64,000 bases of DNA from NCBI GenBank assembly GCA_030141605.1, contig JAQGDQ010000010.1, forward strand, positions 1,117,501-1,181,500, read 5' to 3'. The DNA comes from Tubiluchus corallicola. Taxonomy: Eukaryota > Priapulida > Priapulimorpha > Priapulimorphida > Tubiluchidae. Shown here piece after piece: positions 11,781 to 26,446 of this stretch (its first letter is position 1; every line of letters begins with the position of its first letter). A program made the position numbers and the translations under genes. The notes under the pieces are model-generated. The model made no database searches, was not told where the DNA came from, and saw only the letters and a program-made list of their open reading frames with translations.

Positions 11781-14700
11781 CTATTTGACTTGCAGCAGTA
11801 ACTCCTGGAAAATAAACAATGGCTAAGTTATTTATTGGCCAAAAAAAAGATAACGAAAACAAAAACACCAAACGTCTCTGACGAGTGATCAGCGACCAAT
11901 ATCAGAAACCTTTTCCCAGCGCAGCAAACGTCTCTAATGAGTGATCAGTGACCAATATCAGAAATCTTTTCCCAGCCCAGTATTATCTATACGAAATGTG
12001 GTGTGCCTAGAGATCTCAGAGATACAATGTGCACTATCTAAAGCTGCTTCTTGTTTCCCGACTTTTCCTTCATTTGTAGACTTAGGAAGAAATGATAATA
12101 GTTTATGACAATAAATTTATGAACGGAAAAACTGCAAATAAGAAAAATGTGCTTCACACGTAAAACCTAGTTATTAGCAGGGAAATGCCGACACGAAAAC
12201 TTGTGTTCCAATCCGATCCGATTATTTTTACATATTAGCCGATCCGATGTTAGATCCAATTTGATCTCAGACGTAATCTGATATGATAGCATTACAACTG
12301 CTTGCAACAGGCAGTAATTTAAAGTTTAATGCTTACTCAATGTCACTTTGCTTGGCTGCTGCTGTGCATTATCAGATGTAATTAGTTTATTTCTGTGATA
12401 GCAGAACAATTCACGTATCTGCAAATGCTTAATTTTACTTTCATGCAGACAAACACCTCATAATGCATTAGAAAGGATACAAACTGTCTTCTGGCGGTTA
12501 ACTGATTTGTTACTTTTCTGTACAGTTTCGTTAACTGTCACATAAATTAAGTTCAATTACTATTTATTTTCACTTAACTGCACACCGTTAGACTAAGTCC
12601 CATATTAAAATGTATCAGCCCAATCTGCGATCTCTTCCGAAATGCAAGTTTGCTTACCGATCGCCAATTATTTATTGGATCGGCATATCTCTGGTTGTTA
12701 GTCCCAGATCATAGTGTATCTTAAGGTAATTTCTGGTAATTTACCTTATATAAATTTGCAAAAGAAACTCTTCTTTGTATATGTTAAAAACAACATTCGT
12801 ATAAGTTAAACTTACATCGTCTGAGTCATCATCAGCTTTTTGATACGTGTTTGGAATTCTGGAAGGTTGAGGACCGTTTGATGTAATGCCACCTGCATCT
12901 TGCTCCTGGAAATGGAAAATATATTAATTCAGATCATATGGAATAGTAAGAATTAATGCAGTAGCTAAAAATAAGCCAGTAATGACGGTTTAGCAATTCC
13001 GGTACAATATAACCAAAACATTCAAAACTAAAAATGCAAAATTACAGCAGAAATTAGCTGTCACTGCAGAATTACAGAATCATCTATCAAATGCATAGTA
13101 TCAAAATGTAAATTACAAAAAATTTCAACCAACAAAAACAAGAACCTTATATTGATAGTTATCTCCGTGTTCCTCGTGGTCGGAGTACGGACTCGACGCA
13201 GAGCTCATGAGACATGTCTGTTCGTCGTCTTCAGAGCCCAGATTGACCGCTACCTGCTCACCTGCACTCAACCTTGCATACCTGTATCTTCCTGAGCTGT
13301 AACATACATTCAAAAATAAGTACCTAGAATGATATATTTTTACTATTACAAATGAACATATTAAAAAAAAGTAGCACAAATACTGATAAACTCATATACT
13401 CAGCATCAGATCAATGTCCAAGTTGCATAATACCCATGTCCCTTTGCCATGCTGAATGGCATAAGAATGCCCGATACCGTGCTTATTACATAGTGCTCCA
13501 TTTTTCCAAATTCAAAAATACAATTATCATAATAATTAATACCCATTTATACCTTGACGAATATCTAAGAAAAACAGACGTTTTTAGCATAACACCTTAA
13601 AGTTCATTACGTATTTCCACAGCACCTGCACTGATTGAGGCAAAGACCAATCAATTAGACACTCACCCAGCTCTGATCTGATACAGCTTCCTTGCAAACA
13701 ATATGATCATGATGATAGCCAAACAGATGACAGCTATTACTATCAGAGCAATGATAGCATTATTCATAGACTGAAGAAAAAAAACAATTTTGTTATGTAT
13801 TAAGTTAACTAAAATAGCTGTTACTCAATTTACCTACAACGGTTCCAGAAAATCACTTTAAAATATCAGTCACTACAGTTTTCCATCAATTACGACTTTC
13901 TACCAAAGAATTAGCAGATAATCTAGCAAGCTGTTAATGACCAGTTAGTAATAAATTAAATAACTGCAAGAGCTGATAAGTGTGATAACCTCAGCAGTCT
14001 AAGAAAACCACTAACAGGTGATGTACTGAGCTAAAAAAATGATAAATAGTTTAACACAGTGTTGCTTATAGGTCACGACACAGTATGACCACCCACCCGG
14101 TCACAATACATTCAGCATTCAGTGTCTGTTCTTACACTGGCCAATGACAACTGAACCTGTAATTATGACACAACATCGCTGATGTTTACAATCAAAAAGG
14201 CTGTTTGTAAGTTTAGCCCTCAACAGAGAAGAGTAACTGAAATGTTGGGAAAGCATATTGAGCAGTTCTTACAATGTAAATAAAAGCAAAACTTAAAGGA
14301 TGCTGTGGGTTTTTGTCAGTTTAGAAAATTTTAACTTTTTTATGTAGACGGAATTAAAAACTATAAATTTTACACTTTTTATGTAAAACATGGCATTAAT
14401 CATAATGTTATGCTATTTTCATGGTAAAGAGTTTTATTCCAATGTAAAGAGAAATAAATATTTAATAAATTCTTTAAAATGGCTCTTACTTTTTTATGTC
14501 CACCCTTACTTCCTCCCTCTACAAGATTAAACAGCTACACATATAAATGATACCACAAAAAGTGTATCAAATCCAAGTCATTCACACAAAATTTGGGCAC
14601 CTTATCCACTTAGCAACATTGCCACAAATTATCATTAATTAATTATCTAATTGAACTTATGAAGCAACTTGTGTTACTTTACACAAAGTGGTTTCTAAAG

Positions 14701-17700
14701 CAATTTTTTTGTAGAAAAGAAACTAGCCACAGAGAAGAAAATCAATATAAAATTTAATGCTCACCGAGTCTTCCACTGATTTATCTACACTAGGCTTGGG
14801 AACAATATTAAATCTATCTTTAAAAGAACAATTGGCAGCAAGATCTTTGATTTTGGTCAGATCTCCAGGACTATAACCATGTTCGCACTGATCCCCTGGA
14901 ACTTTCCTATAACTGCAAGTAGGAAAGTGAGCTTAAGACCAAGATTACAACTTTCAATCAAAGATAAAAAATAACCACTATGATGAAACACTCAAATAAA
15001 TATAAAATCAAGACAAGACAACATAGCAACATTCATTTTGCCTACACACATATAAAAAATAAGGCACAAAAATATGTGAACTCTTTTTCATCATGACTAA
15101 AACTGTAAGAATGCAAGATTAAAACAAAACCAAGAATGGAAAGTTTCAACTTGAGAACAGTCTTGAAACCAACACCAATTTCAAGACGCTATCTTTGCTA
15201 AGCATATAAACAGTGAATTCAGCTGCAAGACTGACGAAATGTATTAATCCACTAGATTTGACAAAATGATAAGGAATGACATAAGGCGACACCTACCCGC
15301 TGCTTTGCACCAGTTTCTCACGACCTCTTTCACAAATTTTTTCTGTAAAGTGAGGGTCCTGCACACACCTCAAGATTCCATTTGAATTATTGGTTTCCGG
15401 CTGGTAAAAACCATATTCACTACAAAAAGCATATAACGGCGATTAACAGGGAAAAGGTCTCAGGTCCCAAAAATGTATTACACTATTTGTCTATACAAAA
15501 GAGTAATGTACTGTAAAAAGGAATACAACGTGGGAGTTTCAAAGTTCAACAAATGGTCAGTAAATTTATTTTGTAAATTACCATTCATAGTCTGCTATAG
15601 CACACGGACATTTAGAGCCTGACGTTGCCAGGTGGGTCATATCACCAATGTAACACCACGTGTCTTTTTTGCGTTTGTATGTTTCCATCAAGCCCAACAC
15701 ACAACCGTTAGTCTGGAAAATGTGAGGCATCCAGCTGGAAAAATCCTCGTTGCTACCTGACAACAACCATCATTAACCATTATCCAAGTATTTAAGCTTA
15801 ATAGCAAAATCAACAAAAATTAATTATAAGATTTCAAGATTTATTTCGCCTAAACGTAAAAAAATGGGAACACATACAGATTGAGTATTTATGTAATAAT
15901 TTAAAAAAATTAAATTACGTATATAAAAACTGAGTTGGCTGAGGAGACCTAAAAATGACAATACGGCTGCATAAACTAGAGGCCATCTCAAGAAGAAATG
16001 AAAAAGGAGAAAGAGGGGATGGATGAAGAGAAAGAAGGAGAAGGCACAGAGAAACAGAAACGTTATGTCGATGTGAAAACCGATGCTGCGCCAAACAATT
16101 ACATTAATGGCCAGGCCATTATTGGTTTTTACTATCTACATATTTACATTTTCTACAATCCATATTTTTTGTAATTTTTATTGCATCTACCGATTGCAGT
16201 TTAACAAACGTGAATTTTACATCACCTAAAATGCTACTAAGGCGGTCTCATTAGATAAACAGGCAACCTCTCATTTTTCTCTCACAAATGCCAGCGACAG
16301 GCAAAGTTTAGGGTCACACAAGTAACATGTCTACAAAGTAGTTATTCTAACAAAACCTCAATCATTTTTGACTATCATTCTCAAAAAATAAACTTTGAGG
16401 TTTTGAGAGTAAGAGCATAAAGTTTTGAGAGTATCAACAACATGAATTATCTAAAGGTTGTGCAAAGCTATAAAGCAATGTTTATTTGAAAAGCAATTTT
16501 CCACCAAATGCACTTACAGTTAAAACTATCGCAGCTATTTTTCATAAGAAACATCGCAAATGTTCTAACAACTTACATTTTCGTTCTAACACATGTCTAA
16601 AATCAATAGTGATCACAGACCAGTGACCAGAACCTTCATAGCCCCAAAGATTGACGACCAGCGTTTTTGATCCAGGTTCATTAAGCAAACCAGTAAAATA
16701 AAATGTCTTGTTTGTAAACTTGTAGCAGCTCCACGTTGTGCCTTCATCCACTGAAAATCTACAAGAAAATAATATTGCACTACATACCAGTAATAATAAG
16801 GGAAACCTGATCCAGGTATCTAATCATGTGTAACAAATTAAAAGATATAAAATATGACAGAAACTGACACATCCGGAGACTTGCCATCTTTAACATATAA
16901 AAAAACGTTGAATGCCTTTTACAGTTTCACAGTGATTTTAATTATTTCATAAGCTTTTGCCCTAATGGGCTTCATCAATTGAACAGACTGAGCTGCTAAC
17001 CTGAGAATCAAGATTAAAGTCACTAACACTCAGGTTACCAGCAAAGTCTAATCAGCTGAGGCCAGTTATGGTGAAAACTCCTGAAATACTGTTAGACTGT
17101 AAAGAGCATTCAACGTTTTTTTATATGTTAAAGATGGAAAGTCTCCGGATTTGTCAGTAAGTCACCGCTAAGCTATAAAGAACAATCATTGTTTTTTATA
17201 ATCAATCGTAGATAAACCAGCCAACTGAGAAAGTCAATTAGTCAGTAAACTAGTCAAGTACAGATTAACCAAACACTTCATGCCATGAAATTAACCAAGT
17301 TGTAGTGAATGTTACTACAGAAAGAACAATAAATGGAGTGTTCTGGATCAAACACAGTCACAGAATGGAAGGGGTTTATTAAAGCAAATCACTTCCTTTA
17401 CTTCAGAATGATCTTGCAAGGGTACTGAGTTCAAATTTAATTCAATTCGGTTCAATTTATTCGTCTCTTTTACACAATATAACAATATATATGTTATATA
17501 TAGAGATATATAGTAATATATAGATTACCTCGTAGGAAGATGTAGCTATATACATCTAGACTATATACATCGTCGGTCATTTTATCTCTCTTCTTAGAGT
17601 GACTCATGTAATTTACCTGATTGCTTTGCATGCCAACTACATTGAATGTAACTTAGCAAACATTGTAATAGCTGTCATCCTTAAAACCCATAATGTTAAT

Positions 17701-17877
17701 AAAATGTAAATTTGTTTTTGTTCCTTAAGAGTGCATGATTATATCCAGGATTATCACTGACTCATTGATTAAGTACCAGTGTTTTTAACGTTACTGCGAT
17801 TCTTATATACTTTAAGACTTTAGCATTATCTGAGCACACTACTGCTGCTGCTGCTACTGCTACTGCTACTGCTACTG

Positions 17878-17922
<45 letters not shown>

Positions 17923-20900
17923 TACTACTACTACTAATAATAATAATACTACTATGACTAATACTACTATGACAATTGAGACAAGTAGCAAAAGACCGAG
18001 AGGATTCAGATGAACTATAAGCTTTTAACTAGTCTTGTAAGGTACAACCTAGTACGGCTATTCATTTATTAACTTACAAAGAAGAAATAACGGCAATTAA
18101 GACTCAAAACATTATTTCTTGTGTTTTCTCTCTCTCCCATGTTGATTTTTCTCTGTCGTGCTCTCTTTCTAATGTAAGAAAGCTAGTTCTAAAATACTTA
18201 ATACTTACTTCAGGGTGTTAGCTTTATGGTCAGCGGAATGTGGCACAGCTACGATGAGCCCACCATAGTCTAGTATAGCGTAATGGTGCTGTCCATCTAA
18301 TGCTTTAGACCACGTGTAACCACCATCCACAGTTATGTAAACATCTGAATCACTTTCAGTTGTTTCACCAACAGATCCTAAAATCACAAAAAATAGTTGT
18401 TTGAATATACATAAACTATTACATAAAGCTGAAACTACACTTTCAGTTCAAGAAGAATCACACATATGAAGTATCTTTATCAATGACTTGTTGAGTGCTT
18501 ACTGATGGTTCTAGGTGTGTGTGTCTCACTTGAATTCGTGTGACAATTGCCGCATTGCCGCATTAGTAATTTTGTATTGGGTATTCATAATGTGTTAAAA
18601 TGTCATTTATTTACCTTGCTTAAATAGAAAACTAAATGATACCCTCAAGGAGTCTAAGGAGTGTCCTTGCTACAAGATGAGTTCATCCTGATTCATTGGG
18701 TTTTTGGAAGATCATAAAATATAGCCATATAGAGATTCAGAGAACTATACCAAATTTTGCAAATTGTTTAACTAACCTCATATCTGTCCAACATACAGTA
18801 CTTTCATATACTTATAGCAGTTACAGACACAGTGTCAGTCGTCAGTGCAATGTGCTTGGTAGTAATAACAATATAGCAGAAAAACAAAATAAAGCAAATA
18901 TACCAGACCACATAAATAGTAAAAATTGTTCTTTACTTATTACAAACAAAATGGTAAAGGGATGGCTATCAACTACTATGTACAAATAGAGTGTCTTCAA
19001 AAAAAGTTAAGTAATTGTTGAATTCACAGGTTGCTCATATTTTGCCTGTGAGTGAAGCAATAACGCAAGTAATGATTAACTTACATAGCTACATAGAAAA
19101 TAGTAGGAAGTTTATCTACAATATTATGTATACCACAAAAATTCACATCACTAGTAAAACCTATTAGAAAAGTAGTAAAAAGCATCAAAGATGACGAGGG
19201 TTTTGCAATCTGTAAGCCAGCCCTCTTGTTGTAAAAAAGCATTAAATAAAAAAACTTTGGAATCTGAGATAAATAAAGCACCGCATAACAGACACTGTGC
19301 TAATATGACTATAATGTAATAAAAAATATTAACATACACACCATGTACCAAGATAATTCCTAAAGCATTTTCAGATGATAATGGCTCTACTGCAGGAACA
19401 AACTGTGATTTGCTAAACTGGTAGTGTATGTTGAGATTGCAAACCTACATGAATAAAAGTAGTTAACAATAAGTAAAAAACCACTGATAATTTATTAATA
19501 ATATATGACAAAGTAGCTCTGCATTATCTACAAAAAAAATCATGGTAACTGAAGCCATAAGCTATATCTTTTAAAAAAATGATCACAAATCCAGTCTATA
19601 TCCAAAGTAAAAATTCTGAGACAGAAAATCAACTAAACTCACAAAGAAATCCTTTACACTTTGAATTCTGGTTGCTAGTATTAAAATGTTAAGAACCTGG
19701 GAAAAAACAATGCAAAAAAAATCTTAAAGGCCAAACATCTGAAGCAGACCACATAGCAGATCTGAGCTCAAATAGTGAACAATATTAATAAAATTCAGCC
19801 CACAAAACTTTATTGTACACTACATTTTACTATTTACTTCTTACCGCTTTGTCTTTCGAACAGTCAGATTTGAACGGCATTGCGATGGTCTGCCAATGTC
19901 CACCTCTGTTGTACGTGATCATCGTTTTCAGTGTGTTGTCTGAGACAACCGAAACACATGAAAAAATTAAAGTTATGTAGTCAATGAACCCTACTACAGC
20001 CTGCCACCTGGCGACATATACTGCAATGGCACGTATAGATGTACAGATATTTAAAGTAATTTTACATGCCAATACATTCATTTAATCTGGGCAGTATCTT
20101 AACAAAATATATACAGATTAGAAAATGTTCATTGTGCAATCAAATAAACTCCTTTATGAACTTTGTGTTAAAACACACCTAATGCAGGGCACTTGTTCTG
20201 AATTCAGTACTGTAAATTTTCCCATTTTAAAAAAATCATGACCTGAAGTCCAGTTCAGCAACACTGAACTAGTTTTAAGCTGCAACCTTAATGCATCTCT
20301 TACATTTTTGAACCTGATTCCCGAACAATGAACTCGGATAAATTAAATGATGAAAGTACTACCTTGTGGCAATAGTAACAAAAAAGACAAACCTGGTTCC
20401 ATTAACTGGCTTGTAAAATATACTCCACGCAGAGACTGGACTTTATAGAAATCAGTCAAAGCATCTTGATTTGTGTATAGGTGATCTTTCAGAGATAAGC
20501 TATATATTATCCCATCTCCATCAGAAGTGTACAGTTGCCCCTTGCCAGTATCACCAGGATCATCCACATGCAAAAACACCATGCCTTCGGTTCCATCCAA
20601 AACTGCAAACAAACAATAATGGAATGAGTGAAAGTAGGATTTGGAATATCCGACGTACATGTTTTTTGTGCTGCTGAACTTGTTATTTGTAAACATTGAC
20701 TTTATACAGATGAATACGCAGAAACGATTTACTATATAAAAGCTACTGAGATCAATTCAATGAGCTATTTGCAATTATAAAACACTATGAGTACGCGACA
20801 AGGTTACGAAGGCTATGTTTGTTTTACAGGCACTTTTTGTTTGCAGAATACAGACAATGACCAAACTCAAGTAGAACAAATATGTCGATTAAACTGCCTC

Positions 20901-23900
20901 ACATAGCATCTTAAAGGAAAACCAGATGACTGTATAGACATTAGTTCAAAATAACGTATACTCTAAAATATTGAAAACTACAACAGCTTTTTTTAAATCA
21001 AAGCTTAGATTAAATAATACAGTTGTTTTCAACCATAATTCATTCCTAAAAAGTGTTTGAAAACTGATTTGGTTGAGTACCGAATCATTTATTCCCATAA
21101 GAAATAATGTAAGAGCAAATAATCCGTTCTCAAGCACCAAATGAACTGTAAAGTATTACTAAAACGAAATATTATAATGCAAAATGTTTATCCAAACAGT
21201 AAATATGATATAATTGATACGAAAAACATAATAGAATTACTTAAGGAAAAACATAATTATTCCTGCATGAAAGAAACCTTACGTGTTGTTAGCAGTGTGA
21301 TGGCATAAATACGCTAAGTGGGTGGGGTGGGGAAGGGAGAAAGTTACAGCTTAGAAGGGGGGAGTCCCCTTCCATTTCGTTTTCCTTTGTCACCGTCACT
21401 TGAACTCTTCTTAGGAGACATAATTGGGGCTAAGTATAACACAAAAATAAGCGGTAATCTAGGAAAAATAAGCAGAGAAAGCAGTTAGCGATGTTAGCCG
21501 ATTCAAATGTTGTGTTGTGCGTGATCCTTTTTTGGGCGCGGTCGGTTATGCTCGGCTCGCCGCGCATGCGTTCATCACGTGTTTGGCGGTTGGTCGAGTA
21601 CCTAAATTCCGGTCGAGAGCGGAGACAATAACGGCTGAAATTTTCTGGTCGAAAACCAATTTGTACTAGTATGGAGACGTTTGACAACGGAGGTATGACT
21701 GTAATTACCTCGGACAGTTAATTTTGTTAAACTTTCTAAGCTATGCATCGCTCAGCGAATCCACCAAGACTGGCAATGGTGCCTTTTGGACACATTCGCG
21801 TGGCTGACAAATAAGTGCAGTACAGTGATAAGCATGACCAAGAACTGCAGTGTTCGTCTGTGATGTCTGTATGACGTAGAGCTCATTTTTGTGACATCAC
21901 ATCAGTGTCTTATATAGCAATCTTTGGTTACGCAAATGTGCTTGAAGCGCAGGGAAGATGCCTACCATTGCACGAATTGCGGTTAGTTTGTGAACAAGCG
22001 ATAGCTGTGTTCACTTGCCATTAATTCACTTTCCAAGGCAATTATTTAAATATTAGAAACAATCACCAACTTTTATAGGCAAGAAAGTGTATATCGTGGA
22101 CAGTAAATCAAGCTGAGAGCAAGTCTAATCAATCATCTGGTTTTCTTATAATATGGTAACAGAGAAAATGTGGCAAAAATTAAAAAGACGTTAATATGAT
22201 ATTGTATTAAAGTACTGTTTTTCATATGATGATCACTGATAAACTGGTACACAGCTAATACTTACTTTCAAAAACAAACATCTTCCTAAAAACACCCATT
22301 ACTGATTTCAGAAACTACTGTCCACAGTTACAAAATCTATTTCAAACACTCCCTCTTCTACAGTAACAACATCTAAATCAATTAACATTCCACTTCCATT
22401 ACCTTATTATAAAAACTTTTCTAAAATTACACAAGAGGCAAACAAAGGTAATGAACATAAAACACACCTGTAAAAAACTGTTCATGACGAATCGAGGGCA
22501 GCTGAGGTTGATCCCAGGTTTTTCCACCATCAGTAGAAACGTAAAGTGTGCGATTACGCGTTCCGTGCGTATCAAGTACAGATGCAAACATGAATTTGCC
22601 TTCAATGCCGAGACCATGCACACCTCTTAGTATTGCTGTAATGAGAAACATAGGATTCATGGTCAGGAAAATAAACAAATAACAACATTATAAGTAATTT
22701 AGCAGTTAATGCATGCTTAATATTTCAATTCAAAGCTGAATAGTAAGCTATGCCTAACCTATACCATTCCACGCATCATTTGTTGCAAAGTATTCTTCGA
22801 AAAGAAAGTTAACAGGTTTTTTAAAACCAGTCTTCTATGAGTCTAACAGTTAAAGATTGCACTGGTTAAATTGTAACATGTCAGAAATAAAGGTAAATCA
22901 CTGGAGATGCACTTCAGCACTGTCGTTTTGCAAACAGTTTCCGATTTAGTCTGCATAAAACATGATGAAAGATTATTTAAAAAGAATTCCCCTGCAAGAC
23001 AATATAAACATGAAAGATTGCAAAAAAAGATAGAGATATCTCTGGCCATTGAAAAGTTTACAAAAGTCTACACGTCTAAAATGTACAGACCAATAATATA
23101 CCAGCAACAAAGTAACAATATTGCAGACTAAACTTACTATGAAATGTTTTCCCGAGATCAGTGGACCGGGATACAGTTGTATTTGCATAATAACCTTCTT
23201 CATTCTCCCTGTTTACATCTTTAGTATATGTAATGAATATACATTCATTCGAATCCTCATTTTTTCTCCCCCTAAATTATAAAAAACATTGTTGCACTTG
23301 AGAAACAACAAGACATTTATTGGAATGACCTTTTTTGTTACGACTTTTCTACTGCAAAATAACATACAGCATATAAATTAGAAATCACCATTTTTACAAG
23401 TGTAAATTTGCATTGTAATAATTTTAAATTATAAGAGTTCGATGATACTGACAAAAATTGGAGTTCAAATGTAAAGGTGAGATTTACTTACATTTCTTAA
23501 AATAATAAGAAATGTATACGGAGTTGAAGTATAACAGCTGTGATAAAAAATGACAATATCATTCGTTATTTTATGGTCACCAATAATGTTTAAATTTGTA
23601 ATACAAAATGACTTTTATTAAAAAAGAAGCATTTCATAGGATTGAGATTACATAAAATCTGCATATACTTTCAAAAAGTTAAACGCTTTTAAGTAACATA
23701 GTGTATAGAGACTCACCACTTAAAGTCTTTAACATATGATGCTATCTTTTTCCAATTTATTCCAAAATCTGTGGATATGTACAAATTCCTCTAGAGTAAA
23801 AAACAATTGTATCAATTGTATCACTGTGTAAAAATGCTATCAATTTTACTTGCTAGATTTTTAAAATCTGATTTTATGCTGAGGTTTTTAAAACTGGACT

Positions 23901-26411
23901 AACAGGGAACACGAGTTATGTACGAAACCATAAGTTGCAAAAAAAAAGGGCAAATGCCACATCATTTCATTACTAGGGTTCAAATGAACAGTAAACTCTA
24001 TTATTAAAAAATTACACATATTCCCTTATCCCTCAAGCTTCTAGAGATCATTCTTTCTATATAATTACATTTCAAAAACATTTTCCATCATTACTCTTAC
24101 GAATTCCTATCTTGACAAAATGTGAACAGACCACCACCTTTTTTAGTAGTTAGGTTTTCTGTTTACTGGTTATCAACCAAAAAGGTTAGTTACTGCAAAT
24201 GCATTCTTCATTGGATAAGTTTTTAAAATAAATGAGCAGACTATAATAATATATATCAGTTTTCACTTCCTCATTCAGATATCCAGATGATTTCTAATCA
24301 GCTGCAGTTAACAGCCAGACTACAACAGCACGTGGAACAAAAAATGTCAAAATAATAGTGCTGCCACGACAATAACTAGAGAATTAGCCAACACTTTTCC
24401 CAAAGAAAAAAACAACAAATTCTGCCGCCTACCTTTGCATCAAGAGACCTCGCCAAAACATAGTCTGGTACTGTGTGGTGAAAGACGAATGAACCCAAAA
24501 GCTCAAAAGGAAGTTTTGCCTTTATGAAGCTGAAGCCAGCATCTTTGGTAATGAAGATGTCAGTTTCAGTTGAAGACAAAGAAAAACTACGCCCAACAAA
24601 GATAAACTAAAAAAGAAAAGAAATCTTGAGTTGTTCGTTATGGATTTACTGCTTGGTACAATCCGCACAAACATGCAAAAAATTAGGATACGATTATAGA
24701 GATTTGGGGTTAATAGCTTCAAGACAAAATTATTAACTTAATTCTTATCCAGTGATTATCCACTTTAATGCTGAATAATACTGTAAAACCATTAAGCCAA
24801 GCAAATTAGTATACGTGTTACTTCCACTAAAATATAGCAACAATTTTACAACTTAAAAACAGCAAAAAATGTAATGAGAATGCTGAGTAAACAGAGTAAA
24901 TTGTCCATTACTAGAAAAGAAATTGCACAAAGCTGTACAATAATGACGATCATTGCACTAAATTATGAATGGCAAATTTCTGATGTTTAAAAACTTTAAA
25001 ATGTCCAAGTGGCCGCCTTGTATATACACATTGCAGAAGTGTATAACTGCCTTGTCTTAAATTATTGTAATTAGTTTTACTTTTTGAAATTACTTAATAT
25101 TAATTTTGACAATTTGAAAAACGAAACTAGTAACATGTACATTCTGATGCAAATACAAAGAAAGCAAATGATATTGATATCTCTCTAAGAAACACAAAAA
25201 TTTAGTACTAAAACTTTCACCTTTACCTGTAATATTGCTTTATGATATGACCTATTATTGTTATTGTAGAAGTGTTATAATGATTTGATAAGATCTGGGG
25301 CTAATAACCTATGTATATTCTTTAATTACCTTCAAAATTAATTATTTAGTTAAATTGCAAATTACTTATAAATTACTAAAATGCTGTAGTGCATAACTGC
25401 TAAATTACGTAAAATACCTTTTGGCTATTGTTATTTTTCGGGATAATTTTTTACTGTCCTGATGGAATGCAACGTTTAGAATAAAAAACGGACAATAAAT
25501 ACTGAGAAAATTTCATAATCAAGGCATCATATTTTCATATCATCTTTAAAAAACCAAACAGACACAGTTACCCGATTTTCGTCGCTAGTACATTTTTGAA
25601 AGTTACTTTGCAGCTGTACATCAGGATCAAGCTCTGTCACAGGCTCATAATGTCGGCCTCCATCCGTGCTGAAAGCAATTAAGCGGACTGTAAATGCTTT
25701 GTTGTTTAATAATTCTAAAAAACGCATTCTTCTAAATTCTAATACAACTAAACTCTAAAAAAGTCTACAGAAAAGACAAAAACGTACTAATGAAAAGCAG
25801 TCTAAAGTCAGCCTATTAAAAATGCAAGGTGAGTTTTTCAATTCTTATCAGAGAAAAGACCCTCAGATTTAGTCTCTACGGTCAGCATTGCCCAAAGTTT
25901 TGATGTTCCTAGCTTTCATTTAGAAAATGGCTTGGACAGTCGTGTTCACAGGTTTTGCTTTAAAAACCTTTTACTTGAACAGGTGCTGATTTTTCCTCTC
26001 CTCTTTACACAAAGTGTTATTACTGTTCATCCACTTATACATGACCTTATAGAAGAAGAATGACATAATTTTTTTCCAAAATAACAACCAAATTTCAAAT
26101 ATCTTTCAGTACTTAACTTGCACTACTAATGTGCTAAATTTCACTTTGCTAAAATAATTCAGTCTACACAGTCACCATATTTACCTTATGCAAGTGGTGT
26201 AGCAATAAATTTCAACTAAATAGTTGCTTTTCACCTTTTAGTAAACAAATAAAGGATAAGTGTAAACAAAAATGTTTGAATTACATGAGCTGTAAGAATT
26301 TTATAGTTAGAAAACTATAAACATTAGAAAGGAAAGTATAGATTCTAAGCGAGCAAAGTGTCAGATTCTACGTGATTTTAAGCGAGCAAAAGTTGAAGAA
26401 AGAGAGGGGGA

Positions 26412-26446
<35 letters not shown>

